NCBI RefSeq assembly: GCF_001718315.1
Contig: NZ_CP013362.1
Location: 558,001-622,000, forward strand
DNA from: Burkholderia diffusa
GTDB lineage: Bacteria; Pseudomonadota; Gammaproteobacteria; Burkholderiales; Burkholderiaceae
Direction: 5' to 3'
Length of the DNA: 64,000 nucleotides
Shown: positions 49,238 through 59,085 of the stretch, one piece after another
How positions within the stretch are numbered: position 1 is the stretch's first letter
How the letters are laid out: the number at the start of each line of letters is the position of its first letter
Notes under the pieces: generated by a model
What the model saw: the letters and a program-made list of their open reading frames with translations, nothing else
Told to the model about the DNA's origin: nothing
Databases searched by the model: none
Translations under genes and position numbers: made by a program

Positions 49238-50332
49238 ATGCAATTGCGACTTGATGCGCTGGAGCCGCACCTCGCGAAGGGGATGGCCGGGCTCTACACC
49301 GTCTACGGCGACGAGCCGCTGCTCGCGCAGGAAGCATGCGACCGCATTCGTGCGGCCGCGCGCGCGGCCGGTTTCACCGAACGTTCGGTGCATACGGTCG
49401 AGCGCGGCTTCGACTGGAGCGTGCTGCTCGGCGCGACCCAGGCGATGTCGCTGTTCGGCGAGCGTCAGCTGATCGAGCTGCGCATCCCGTCGGGCAAGCC
49501 CGGCAAGGAAGGCGCGGACGCGCTCAAGACGCTCGCGGCGACGCCCAACCCCGACGCGCTGATGCTCGTCACGTTGCCGCGCCTCGACGCGGCAACGCAG
49601 AAATCCGCGTGGTTCACCGCGCTGCAGAACGGCGGCGTCGCGCTGAAGATCGATCCGGTCGACCGCGCACAGCTGCCGAACTGGATCGGCCAGCGACTGT
49701 CGATGCACGGCCAGCGGGTCGCACCGGGCGACGACGGCCGGCGCGCGCTGCAGTTCATCGCGGAACGCGTCGAGGGCAACCTGCTTGCCGCGCACCAGGA
49801 AATCCAGAAGCTCGGCCTGCTTTATCCGCAGGGCGTGCTGTCGTTCGAGCAGGTGCACGACGCGGTGTTGAACGTCGCGCGCTACGATGTCTTCAAGCTG
49901 AACGAGGCGATGCTCGCAGGCGACGCCGCGCGGCTCGCGCGGATGATCGACGGGCTGAAGGGCGAGGGCGAGGCGATCGTGCTCGTGATGTGGGCCGTCG
50001 TCGAGGAATTGCGCACGCTGTTGCGGATCAAGCGCGGCGCGGCGGCCGGCAAGCCGCTGGCCACGCTGCTGCGCGAAAACCGCGTGTGGGGCCCGCGCGA
50101 GCGGCTGATCGGCCCCGCGCTGAGCCGCGTGTCGGAAGCCGTGCTCGAGAAGGCGCTCGCGTTTGCCGCCAAGCTCGATCGGCAGGTGAAGGGGCTGTCG
50201 GCCGTTACGCCGGGCCGCCGCACGCAGGACGATCCACCACCCGATCCGTGGGACGGCCTGTTCCAGCTCGCGATGACGGTGGCGGGCGCTCGCGGCGAAC
50301 GACCGCCGACCGCGGGCCGCGTGCGGCGTTAA
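49238..50332 (+). CDS. holA: DNA polymerase III subunit delta
   Basis: HolA is the wrench subunit of the clamp loader that opens the beta sliding clamp. The 364-residue protein has the expected three-domain organisation. It opens MQLRLDALEPHLAKGMAGLYTVYGDEPLLAQEACDRIR and contains LIELRIPSGKPGKEG, AHQEIQKLGLLYPQG and VLVMWAVVEELRTLLRIKR. It starts 18 bp after lptE. Confidence 0.96.
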   Translation: MQLRLDALEPHLAKGMAGLYTVYGDEPLLAQEACDRIRAAARAAGFTERSVHTVERGFDWSVLLGATQAMSLFGERQLIELRIPSGKPGKEGADALKTLAATPNPDALMLVTLPRLDAATQKSAWFTALQNGGVALKIDPVDRAQLPNWIGQRLSMHGQRVAPGDDGRRALQFIAERVEGNLLAAHQEIQKLGLLYPQGVLSFEQVHDAVLNVARYDVFKLNEAMLAGDAARLARMIDGLKGEGEAIVLVMWAVVEELRTLLRIKRGAAAGKPLATLLRENRVWGPRERLIGPALSRVSEAVLEKALAFAAKLDRQVKGLSAVTPGRRTQDDPPPDPWDGLFQLAMTVAGARGERPPTAGRVRR

Positions 50333-50470
50333 GCCCCGTCCGGGCTTTCAGCGCACGCATCGCAACCCGCTTACAATGTTTCGATCGCTGGCGCGGCCCG
50401 CTTGCCGCCGCGCTCCACGCTTCCCACGAATTTCACGCCGCGCCAAGCGGCTCGCTTTTCGAGTCACACG

Positions 50471-51742
50471 ATGGATATCGATCAGTACATGACGGACCTG
50501 GGCCGCCGTGCCCGGCACGCTTCCCGCGCGATGGCGCGCGCCAGCACGGCCGCGAAGAACGCGGCGCTCGACGCCGTGGCCCGCGCGATCGAGCGCGACG
50601 CGCAGGCGCTGAAGGATGCGAATGCACGCGACGTCGCCCGCGCCCGTGAAAAGGGGCTCGATGCGGCGTTCATCGACCGCCTGACGCTGTCGGACAAGGC
50701 ACTGAAGACGATGGTCGAAGGCCTGCGCCAGGTTGCGTCGCTGGCCGATCCGATCGGCGAGATCGGCAATCTCAAGTATCGCCCGAGCGGGATCCAGGTC
50801 GGCCAGATGCGCGTGCCGCTCGGCGTGATCGGCATCATCTACGAGTCGCGCCCGAACGTGACGATCGACGCGGCCGCGCTGTGCCTGAAGTCGGGCAACG
50901 CAACGATCCTGCGCGGCGGCTCCGAGGCGCTCGAATCGAACGCGGCGCTCGCGAAGCTGATCGGCGAAGGGCTCGAGGCGGCCGGCCTGCCGCAGGACGC
51001 CGTGCAGGTCGTTGCGACCGCCGATCGCGCGGCCGTCGGCAAGCTGATCACGATGACCGAATACGTCGACGTGATCGTGCCGCGCGGCGGCAAGAGCCTC
51101 ATCGAGCGCCTGATCAACGAGGCACGCGTGCCGATGATCAAGCACCTCGATGGCATCTGCCACGTATATGTCGACGATCGTGCCGATCTCGCGAAGGCGC
51201 TGACGGTGTGCGACAACGCGAAGACGCACCGCTACGGCACCTGCAACACGATGGAAACGCTGCTTGTGTCGAGTGGCATCGCGGCGACGCTGTTGCCGCC
51301 GCTCGGCAAGCTGTATCGCGACAAGCAGGTCGAGCTGCGCGTCGATGCGGCCGCGCGCGCGGTGCTCGCCGAGGCCGGCATCGGCCCGCTCGTCGACGCG
51401 ACCGACGAAGACTGGCACACCGAATATCTCGCGCCGGTGCTCGCGATCAAGGTCGTCGACGGCCTCGACGCCGCGATCGAACACATCAACCATTACGGCT
51501 CGCACCACACCGATGCGATCGTCACCGAGGATCACGACCGCGCGATGCGCTTCCTGCGCGAAGTCGACTCGGCGAGCGTGATGGTCAATGCGTCGACGCG
51601 CTTCGCGGACGGCTTCGAATTCGGCCTCGGCGCGGAAATCGGCATCTCGAACGACAAGCTGCACGCGCGCGGCCCCGTCGGCCTGGAGGGGCTCACGTCG
51701 CTGAAGTACGTCGTGCTCGGACACGGCGAAGGCCGCCAGTAA
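50471..51742 (+). CDS. proA: Gamma-glutamyl phosphate reductase
   Basis: ProA reduces gamma-glutamyl phosphate to glutamate semialdehyde with NADPH in proline synthesis. The 423-residue aldehyde-dehydrogenase-fold enzyme has [49 protein letters not shown] and the catalytic cysteine C258 in [18 protein letters not shown] at 50372-50377 is a candidate -10, 94 bases before the start ATG at 50471. proB is not adjacent. Confidence 0.97.
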   Translation: MDIDQYMTDLGRRARHASRAMARASTAAKNAALDAVARAIERDAQALKDANARDVARAREKGLDAAFIDRLTLSDKALKTMVEGLRQVASLADPIGEIGNLKYRPSGIQVGQMRVPLGVIGIIYESRPNVTIDAAALCLKSGNATILRGGSEALESNAALAKLIGEGLEAAGLPQDAVQVVATADRAAVGKLITMTEYVDVIVPRGGKSLIERLINEARVPMIKHLDGICHVYVDDRADLAKALTVCDNAKTHRYGTCNTMETLLVSSGIAATLLPPLGKLYRDKQVELRVDAAARAVLAEAGIGPLVDATDEDWHTEYLAPVLAIKVVDGLDAAIEHINHYGSHHTDAIVTEDHDRAMRFLREVDSASVMVNASTRFADGFEFGLGAEIGISNDKLHARGPVGLEGLTSLKYVVLGHGEGRQ

Positions 51743-51759
51743 AGCGAGGCGCACAACCG

Positions 51760-52182
51760 ATGGCAATGCTCTGGGTCAAGACGTTCCATATCGTTCTGAT
51801 TGCCGCGTGGTTCGCGGGGCTGTTCTACCTGCCGCGCATCTACGTGAACCTGGCCATGGAGACCGATCCGGCCGCGGTGCGGCGTCTGTTGCTGATGGCG
51901 CGCAAGCTGTTCCGCTTCATGACGATGATCGCGGTGCCGGCGCTCGCATGCGGGCTGTGGCTCTGGCTCGTGATCGGCATCGGCCAGGGGCAGGGCTGGA
52001 TCCACGCGAAGGTGACAGTCGTGCTGCTGCTCGTGATCTATCACGCGTACTGCGGGCATCTGCTGAAGGTGTTCGAGCGCGGAGAGAACAAGCGCACCGA
52101 CAAGTGGTATCGCGTGTTTAACGAGCTGCCGGTGCTCGGCATGCTCGCGGCGGTCGCACTGGTCGTGATCAAGCCGTTTTGA
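51760..52182 (+). CDS. hemJ: HemJ-like protoporphyrinogen IX oxidase (CopD/UPF0093 family)
   Basis: HemJ oxidises protoporphyrinogen IX to protoporphyrin IX in bacteria that lack HemG/HemY. The 140-residue integral membrane protein has about four helices. It begins MAMLWVKTFHIVLIAAWFAGLFYLPRIYV, with H10 and K84 (IHAKV), the two residues reported as essential in HemJ, both present. Family members are often labelled CopD. It lies 18 bp after proA and is followed by a strong terminator. The HemJ role rests on those two residues, length and topology. Confidence 0.85.
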   Translation: MAMLWVKTFHIVLIAAWFAGLFYLPRIYVNLAMETDPAAVRRLLLMARKLFRFMTMIAVPALACGLWLWLVIGIGQGQGWIHAKVTVVLLLVIYHAYCGHLLKVFERGENKRTDKWYRVFNELPVLGMLAAVALVVIKPF

Positions 52183-52232
52183 GCGGTGCGGCCGGCCAGG
52201 TGCTGCCTGCGGTTGCCCGCCGATCCATGCGC

Positions 52233-52262
52233 AACGGCGCCCTTCGGGGCGCCGTTCTTCGT
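52233..52262 (+). terminator. Intrinsic terminator with UUCG loop after hemJ
   Basis: A 10-bp perfect stem (AACGGCGCCC / GGGCGCCGTT) is closed by the very stable TTCG tetraloop and followed by CTTCGTTT. It separates hemJ from the convergent hexR gene. Confidence 0.8.
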
Positions 52263-52328
52263 TTACGCGCGAGTCATGTGCGGCGCGACACGCCGGATGC
52301 CCGCGGGGCGGTCGGGCATCGCGCTTCG

Positions 52329-53177
52329 TCAATCCTTCGCGCCGTCGTCGATCCGGCGGCGCGTAATCGCTTCCTTCGCGCGGCCGACGCGCTCCATCAG
52401 CGCGGGCCCGCGCGACAGCGCAACGCCGACAGCGAGGATGTCGCCGATCGCGAGATGCGACATCCGCGACGTCATCGGCGAGAACACGTCGGTTTCCTCG
52501 GCAACGTTGGACGCGAGGCTCACCGTCGCGAGCTTCGCGAGCGGCGAGTGGCTCTGCGTGATCGCGACGACCTTCGCGCCGCACGCGAGCGCCGAGCGCG
52601 CGGCATCGACGATATCGCGCGTGCGGCCGGTGTTCGAAATCGCGACGACGACGTCGTGCGGCCCGAGCAGCGCCGACGACATCGAGAACGTGTGCGGGTC
52701 CGAATACGCGACGCTCGGCACGCCGAGCCGGAAGAACTTGTGCTGAATGTCCTGCGCGGCGATGCCCGAGCCGCCGGCGCCGTAGAACTCGATGCGCGAC
52801 GCGTTCGACAGCAGTGCGATCGCGTCGGCGACGCTGCCGGCCGACAGACTGTTGCGTACTTCGATCAGCGCGCCGATCGTTCGGTCGAACACCTTGCCGA
52901 TGATGCCGGGCGCGGGCTCGTCGGGCTCGACGTCACGATAGACCGACGACACGCCCGGCGCGACGCTCTGCGCGAGCCGGATCTTGAATTCGCGAAAGCC
53001 GCTGCAGCCGAGCGCCTGACAGAAGCGCGCGATGGTCGGTTGGCTGACGCCCGCGCGGGTCGACAGCTCGGTCATCGCGAGGTCGAGCACCTCGCGCGGC
53101 GCGGCGAGAATGTAGTCGGCGAGCTTGCGCTCGGACGGGCGCAGGTCGGCGCGAATCGCTTCAATGCGAGGCAGCAT
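52329..53177 (-). CDS. hexR: HexR-like RpiR/MurR-family transcriptional regulator
   Basis: The 282-residue regulator has an N-terminal RpiR helix-turn-helix (about 1-75: LPRIEAIRADLRPSERKLADYILA, STRAGVSQPTIARFCQALGC) and a C-terminal SIS sugar-isomerase domain (about 125-260: IEFYGAGGSGIAAQDIQHKF, VVVAISNTGRTRDIVDAA). HexR represses Entner-Doudoroff genes and releases DNA when 2-keto-3-deoxy-6-phosphogluconate binds the SIS domain. Divergent placement next to edd-eda and two sites matching TGTA-N7-TACA/T in the gap support the name. Confidence 0.9.
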   Translation of the reverse strand: MLPRIEAIRADLRPSERKLADYILAAPREVLDLAMTELSTRAGVSQPTIARFCQALGCSGFREFKIRLAQSVAPGVSSVYRDVEPDEPAPGIIGKVFDRTIGALIEVRNSLSAGSVADAIALLSNASRIEFYGAGGSGIAAQDIQHKFFRLGVPSVAYSDPHTFSMSSALLGPHDVVVAISNTGRTRDIVDAARSALACGAKVVAITQSHSPLAKLATVSLASNVAEETDVFSPMTSRMSHLAIGDILAVGVALSRGPALMERVGRAKEAITRRRIDDGAKD

Positions 53178-53229
53178 GGGACGGCAAATGAAAATCGGGT
53201 TCGGATGAGCGAGTGTATCGCAATCGAAT

Positions 53230-53244
53230 TGTAGAAAATCTACA
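53230..53244. promoter_or_regulatory. HexR-like site TGTAGAAAATCTACA on the hexR promoter
   Basis: A perfect inverted repeat with arms TGTAGA/TCTACA fits the known HexR pattern TGTA-N7-TACA. It overlaps TACAAT on the minus strand (53233-53228), a likely -10 of hexR, so it would mediate autoregulation. Confidence 0.6.
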
Positions 53245-53363
53245 TGAAAATGCTAGCTCGATCGTCAGTGATTTTCGGGTTGATGAGTAGTGGATATTAG
53301 GGTTTTCACTAGGTAAAGCCTTGCTGGTGGCGGGAATGCCGGTTGCGCGCATGTTCATTCGCA

Positions 53364-53392
53364 TTGCGTGCGTGTAGTTTTTCTACTAGACT
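53364..53392 (+). promoter_or_regulatory. Predicted edd promoter with a HexR-like site in its spacer
   Basis: TTGCGT (53364-53369), a 17-base spacer and TAGACT (53387-53392) look like a sigma-70 promoter. TGTAGTTTTTCTACT at 53373-53387 matches TGTA-N7-TAC(A/T) and fills the spacer, so HexR binding would block polymerase. The edd start is 79 bases downstream. Confidence 0.55.
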
Positions 53393-53470
53393 GGCTTCGT
53401 TCGTTCGACGCACTCGACCGTCCCCACGATTCCAACCGCCGGCACCGTCCGGCATACAGGAGCGCCCAGC

Positions 53471-55327
<1,857 letters not shown>

Positions 55328-55346
55328 ATTTCAAGGAGCGAATTTG

Positions 55347-55973
55347 ATGAAGACGATTGCTGAAATCGTGAAGCTGGGCCCGGTGATTCCGGTGCTCGCA
55401 TTCGACTCGGTCGAGCAGGGCGAACACGTGTCGCGCGCGTTGCACGCGGGCGGCGTCAAGGTGCTCGAGATCACGCTGCGTACGCCGGCGGGGCTGGAGG
55501 CAATCCAGCGCGCGAGCCAGCTCGCGGACGACATCGTCGTCGGCGTCGGCACGATCACGAAGCCGGAGCACTGCGAGCAGGCGAAGCGCGCGGGTGCGAA
55601 GTTTGGCGTGTCGCCGGGTCTGACGAAGGACCTGCACCTCGCGTCGCTCGACGCCGGCCTGCCGCTGCTGCCGGGCGTGATGACGCCGAGCGACATTATC
55701 CAGGCGCTCGAATTCGGCTACGAGATCGTCAAGTTCTTCCCCGCGCAGCAGGCCGGCGGCGTGCCGATGCTGCAGGCGTTCCACGGCCCGTTCCCGGCGC
55801 TGAAGTTCTGCCCGACGGGCGGCATCACGGTCGACACCGCGCCGAATTTCCTGAAGCTGCCGAACGTCGTGTGCGTCGGCGGTTCGTGGCTCACGCCGAA
55901 GGCCGCGCTCGCCGCGCAGGACTGGGCCGAAGTCACGCGCCTCGCGCAAGCCGCGAGCCAGCTTCACCGCTAA
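55347..55973 (+). CDS. eda: KHG/KDPG aldolase
   Basis: Eda cleaves 2-keto-3-deoxy-6-phosphogluconate to pyruvate and glyceraldehyde 3-phosphate. The 208-residue class I aldolase has PVIPVLAFDS, the catalytic E41 and R45 in VLEITLRTP, GVGTITKPEH and the Schiff-base lysine K129 in EIVKFFPAQQAGG. An AAGGAGCGA site precedes the ATG. It differs clearly from dgoA (KDPGal aldolase) at 15737. A strong terminator follows. Confidence 0.97.
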   Translation: MKTIAEIVKLGPVIPVLAFDSVEQGEHVSRALHAGGVKVLEITLRTPAGLEAIQRASQLADDIVVGVGTITKPEHCEQAKRAGAKFGVSPGLTKDLHLASLDAGLPLLPGVMTPSDIIQALEFGYEIVKFFPAQQAGGVPMLQAFHGPFPALKFCPTGGITVDTAPNFLKLPNVVCVGGSWLTPKAALAAQDWAEVTRLAQAASQLHR

Positions 55974-55997
55974 TACTTGTACGGAATGAAGGTTTGA

Positions 55998-56044
55998 CCC
56001 TCGGCAAGCAAGCGCTTAGTGCTTGTTTTACCGAGGGTTTTTGC
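55998..56044 (+). terminator. Intrinsic terminator of edd-eda
   Basis: ACCCTCGG pairs with CCGAGGGT around an inner stem-loop (CAAGCA...TGCTTG), followed by TTTTTG. It begins 24 bases after the eda stop. Confidence 0.85.
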
Positions 56045-56049
56045 TGATG

Positions 56050-56059
56050 GAACCGGTTC
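56050..56059. promoter_or_regulatory. Palindrome GAACCGGTTC upstream of gntP
   Basis: A perfect 10-bp palindrome lies just after the eda terminator and about 135 bp before gntP. It has the look of a small operator core, but no gluconate repressor gene is present in the window. The gntP promoter should lie in the following AT-richer stretch. Confidence 0.3.
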
Positions 56060-56193
56060 TATCCGCGGACCTTAAAGATAAGTAAAATTCAGCGTCCTCA
56101 CGGGGTGGGTACCCCCGTGTTTCGGAGACCTGCATAGCCGGGCATACTCGCAACCACTCGCCCGGTTTCGAACAATCCAAGGAGGAGTGCCAC

Positions 56194-57555
56194 ATGGGGG
56201 CTGTCCAAGGCAGCATGCTGCTCGTATTCACGCTGATCGCGATTGCCGCGCTGATCCTGATGATCGCGCGCTTCAAGATCTACCCGTTCCTGGTGCTGAT
56301 CATCGTTTCGCTGGGGCTGGGTCTCGTCGTCGGCATGCCGATGGACAAGATCGTCAAGTCGTTCGAAACGGGCACGGGCGGCACGCTCGGCCACATCGCG
56401 ATCGTCGTCGGCCTCGGCACCATGCTCGGCAAGATGATGGCCGAATCGGGCGGCGCCGAACGGATCGCGACCACGCTGATCGACTGGTTCGGTGAAAAGA
56501 ACATCCACTGGGCGATGATGTTCGTCGCGATCATCGTCGGCTTGCCGGTGTTCTTCGAAGTCGGCTTCGTGCTGCTGATCCCGATCGCGTTCAACGTCGC
56601 GAAACGCACCGGCAAGTCGCTGCTCGTCGTCGGCCTGCCGATGGTGGCCGGCCTGTCCGTCGTGCACGGGCTGATCCCGCCGCACCCGGCCGCGCTGCTG
56701 GCCGTTCAGCAATACGGCGCCGATATCGGCAAGACGATCGCGTTCGGCCTGATCGTCGGCGTGCCGACCGCGATCATCGCCGGTCCGCTGTTCGCGCTGA
56801 TGATCTCGAAGTTCGTGAAGCTGCCGGAAAACAACCCGCTCGCATCGCAGTTCGTCGATACGCACACGGACGGCCGCACGCGCGAACTGCCGGGTTTCGG
56901 CATCACGCTGTTCACGATCCTGCTGCCCGTCGTGCTGATGCTCGTCGGCAGCTGGGCCGACCTGGTATTCGCACCGAAGTCGCTGCCGAACAACCTGCTG
57001 CGCTTTGCCGGCAACTCCGACGTCGCGCTGCTGATCGCCGTGCTGGTGAGCTTCTTCACGTTCGGCAAGCTGCAGGGCTTCAACCGCGACCAGATCCAGA
57101 AGTTTTGCGGCGAGTGTCTGGCGCCGATCGCCGGCATCACGCTGATCGTCGGTGCGGGCGGCGGCTTCGGCGGCGTCCTGCGCGATAGCGGGATCTCGCA
57201 GCAGATCGTCGAGACCGCGAAGCACGCGCACCTGTCGCCGCTGCTGCTCGGCTGGTTCGTCGCGGCGCTGATGCGCCTGGCGACAGGCTCGGCGACGGTC
57301 GCGATGACGACGGCCTGCGGCATCGTCGCGCCGATCGCGGCGGCGTCGGGCGCGGCGGTTCGTCCGGAGCTGCTCGTGCTCGCGACGGGCTCGGGCTCGC
57401 TGATCTTCTCGCACGTGAACGACGGCGGCTTCTGGCTGATCAAGGAATATTTCGGGATGACGGTCGGCCAGACGTTCAAGACCTGGTCGCTGCTTGAAAC
57501 CATCATCTCGGTGCTCGGTCTGAGCTTTACGCTGGTGCTGAGCCTGGTTTTGTAA
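56194..57555 (+). CDS. gntP: Gluconate:proton symporter, GntP family
   Basis: This 453-residue inner-membrane permease has about 12 hydrophobic segments and the GntP-family blocks GTGGTLGHIAIVVGLGTMLGKMM, VGLPVFFEVGFVLLIPI, GLIPPHPAALLAV, and the C-terminal SHVNDGGFWLIKEYFGM. The family imports gluconate and related sugar acids. The gluconokinase gene follows 13 bp downstream and the edd-eda operon precedes it, so the route gluconate to 6-phosphogluconate to KDPG is complete here. A strong AAGGAGGAG site precedes the ATG. Confidence 0.95.
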   Translation: MGAVQGSMLLVFTLIAIAALILMIARFKIYPFLVLIIVSLGLGLVVGMPMDKIVKSFETGTGGTLGHIAIVVGLGTMLGKMMAESGGAERIATTLIDWFGEKNIHWAMMFVAIIVGLPVFFEVGFVLLIPIAFNVAKRTGKSLLVVGLPMVAGLSVVHGLIPPHPAALLAVQQYGADIGKTIAFGLIVGVPTAIIAGPLFALMISKFVKLPENNPLASQFVDTHTDGRTRELPGFGITLFTILLPVVLMLVGSWADLVFAPKSLPNNLLRFAGNSDVALLIAVLVSFFTFGKLQGFNRDQIQKFCGECLAPIAGITLIVGAGGGFGGVLRDSGISQQIVETAKHAHLSPLLLGWFVAALMRLATGSATVAMTTACGIVAPIAAASGAAVRPELLVLATGSGSLIFSHVNDGGFWLIKEYFGMTVGQTFKTWSLLETIISVLGLSFTLVLSLVL

Positions 57556-57568
57556 CAAGGGGTAGTCA

Positions 57569-58072
57569 ATGATTCTGATCGCAATGGGCGTGTCGGGCGC
57601 GGGCAAATCGCGAATCGGCGAAATGCTGGCGGAACGCCTGTCGTGCAGCTATACCGACGGCGACGCGTTTCACAGCGCCGCAAACAAGGAAAAGATGCAC
57701 AACGGCATTCCGCTGACCGACGACGACCGCTGGCCGTGGCTGCGCACGATTCGCGCGGCCATCGAGGAGAAGCAGCGTGCCGGCGAGACCGCCGTGTTCA
57801 CCTGCTCGTCGCTGAAGCGGTCGTACCGCGACGTGCTGCGCGGTACCGACACCGACGTGCGGTTCGTGTATCTGAAGGGCTCGTTCGAGGTGTTGCAGGA
57901 GCGCCTGAAGACCCGCACCGGCCATTTCTTCGATCCGTCGCTGCTGAAGAGCCAGCTCGACACGCTCGAGGAACCGGGCCCGGACGAAGCGATCGTGGTC
58001 AGCATCGAGCTGACGCCCGAACAGATCGTCGATGAAGTGATGGCGAAGATCGGCCTCGCGCAGCAGCATTGA
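57569..58072 (+). CDS. gntK: Gluconokinase
   Basis: GntK phosphorylates gluconate to 6-phosphogluconate with ATP. The 167-residue P-loop kinase starts MILIAMGVSGAGKSRIGEML (Walker A GVSGAGKS at 7-14). It has YTDGDAFHSAANKEKMHNGIPLTDDDRWPWL, the substrate region, and CSSLKRSYRDVLR near 80, all characteristic of the GntK/GntV family. It is translated just after gntP and followed by a strong bidirectional terminator. Confidence 0.97.
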   Translation: MILIAMGVSGAGKSRIGEMLAERLSCSYTDGDAFHSAANKEKMHNGIPLTDDDRWPWLRTIRAAIEEKQRAGETAVFTCSSLKRSYRDVLRGTDTDVRFVYLKGSFEVLQERLKTRTGHFFDPSLLKSQLDTLEEPGPDEAIVVSIELTPEQIVDEVMAKIGLAQQH

Positions 58073-58114
58073 GCGCGGTTCGCGGCAATCCGCGGCAATT
58101 ATCACGCAGCAGTG

Positions 58115-58144
58115 AAAAAGGCGCCCCTCGGGGCGCCTTTTTCG
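58115..58144. terminator. Bidirectional intrinsic terminator after gntK
   Basis: AAAAAGGCGCCCC and GGGGCGCCTTTTT form a near-perfect long stem with a very short loop. T-tracts on both strands serve gntK (plus) and the TetR gene (minus). Confidence 0.9.
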
Positions 58145-58173
58145 TTGGCGGTGGCGTGCGCGTGAGCCGCCGC

Positions 58174-58821
58174 TCAGCTTGAGCGGGCATGCTGCGCGAT
58201 GCCGTCGTGCAGCACGTCCAGCATCGTGTCGTGCACGGCTGCCGGGTCGAGTTGCGCATAGAGCGGGGCGGCCGATTTGACGAGCGGGTGCGCGGTGTCG
58301 GACAGCGCGTTCATTTCCGCGAGCTCGACCTCGTTAGCGGGCCGCGTGAGACCGCCGGCCTCGGCGGCCGCGAGCCCGATCACGCTCGCATACCAGCCGA
58401 CGCAGACCGACGGCAGTGCGGTGCGCGCAATGCCGGCATCGGCCAGCGCACGATGGACGGTCTCGATGTGCGCGAGATCGGCCGGCCCGGTGCTCATGTG
58501 ACGCTGCAGCAGCGCGAACGCGGCGGGATGGCGCAGCGCGAGCGCGCGGTACTGGCGTGCGAGATCGCACAGTCGCTCCCGCCACGGCAGCGAAGGGTCG
58601 ACCGGCACGAGCGAGCGCGACAGCGCGTTCGCAATCGCACGGCTCAGGCCCTCCTTCGACTTGAAGTGATACAGCACGCTCATCGGGTCGCAGCCGACCG
58701 ATTGCGCGAGCTTGCGCACGCTGAACGCGGCTTCGCCGACCTCTTCGAGCAGCGCGAGCGCGGCCGCGACGATTGCATCCTTGTCGAGGCCGCGCGGGCC
58801 TTGGGCGGGTTTGTCTTTCAT
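58174..58821 (-). CDS. TetR/AcrR-family transcriptional regulator
   Basis: This 215-residue regulator has an N-terminal TetR helix-turn-helix (about 12-60: AIVAAALALLEEVGEAAFSVRKLAQSVGCDPMSVLYHFKSKEGLSRAI) and an all-helical ligand domain with a TetR_C-like end. The ATG at 58819-58821 gives MKDKPAQGPRG. It is divergent from an FAD amine oxidase gene, and two palindromes lie on the intervening promoter. It probably represses that gene and itself. The ligand might be an amine substrate of the oxidase. Confidence 0.92.
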   Translation of the reverse strand: MKDKPAQGPRGLDKDAIVAAALALLEEVGEAAFSVRKLAQSVGCDPMSVLYHFKSKEGLSRAIANALSRSLVPVDPSLPWRERLCDLARQYRALALRHPAAFALLQRHMSTGPADLAHIETVHRALADAGIARTALPSVCVGWYASVIGLAAAEAGGLTRPANEVELAEMNALSDTAHPLVKSAAPLYAQLDPAAVHDTMLDVLHDGIAQHARSS

Positions 58822-58848
58822 GGAAGCGGGATGGCTGCGGTTGTAATC

Positions 58849-58878
58849 TTGACGAAAGCATATTCTACGCTGTAGAAT
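58849..58878 (+). promoter_or_regulatory. Predicted promoter of the FAD oxidase with overlapping palindrome
   Basis: TTGACG (58849-58854), an 18-base spacer and TAGAAT (58873-58878) form a good sigma-70 promoter. The 17-bp perfect palindrome ATTCTAC-GCT-GTAGAAT (58862-58878) covers the spacer end and the -10 element. It also supplies TAGAAT on the opposite strand for tetR. Confidence 0.6.
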
Positions 58879-58880
58879 TA

Positions 58881-58897
58881 TTTCTGCGGTGTAGAAA
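58881..58897. promoter_or_regulatory. Second TetR-type palindrome, TTTCTGC-GGT-GTAGAAA
   Basis: A near-perfect copy of the upstream palindrome (one mismatched arm position), centred 19 bp from the first, about two helical turns, and covering the predicted transcription start. It suggests cooperative binding of two dimers. Confidence 0.6.
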
Positions 58898-59085
58898 TTT
58901 GGGTGTCCCGGCACCTTCAATGCGTGCTTTCGCACGGTCCGGGATCCAGGCAGACACGAGCGTGCCTGCCGTCAACACGGGCCATCGCGCCCTTTATCTC
59001 GTTGACACCCAAGTGGAACCGGCTGCCCCACCCGCGAAGCCTCACGGCCCTTCGACAGGCGGCCCAAGACCATGCAAGTGCAATC

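Noticed and set aside
56050-56059. GAACCGGTTC before gntP as a LacI-type gluconate operator
   Set aside because: It is only 10 bp and no LacI-type regulator is in the window. It is kept as a low-confidence site but not promoted to a finding.
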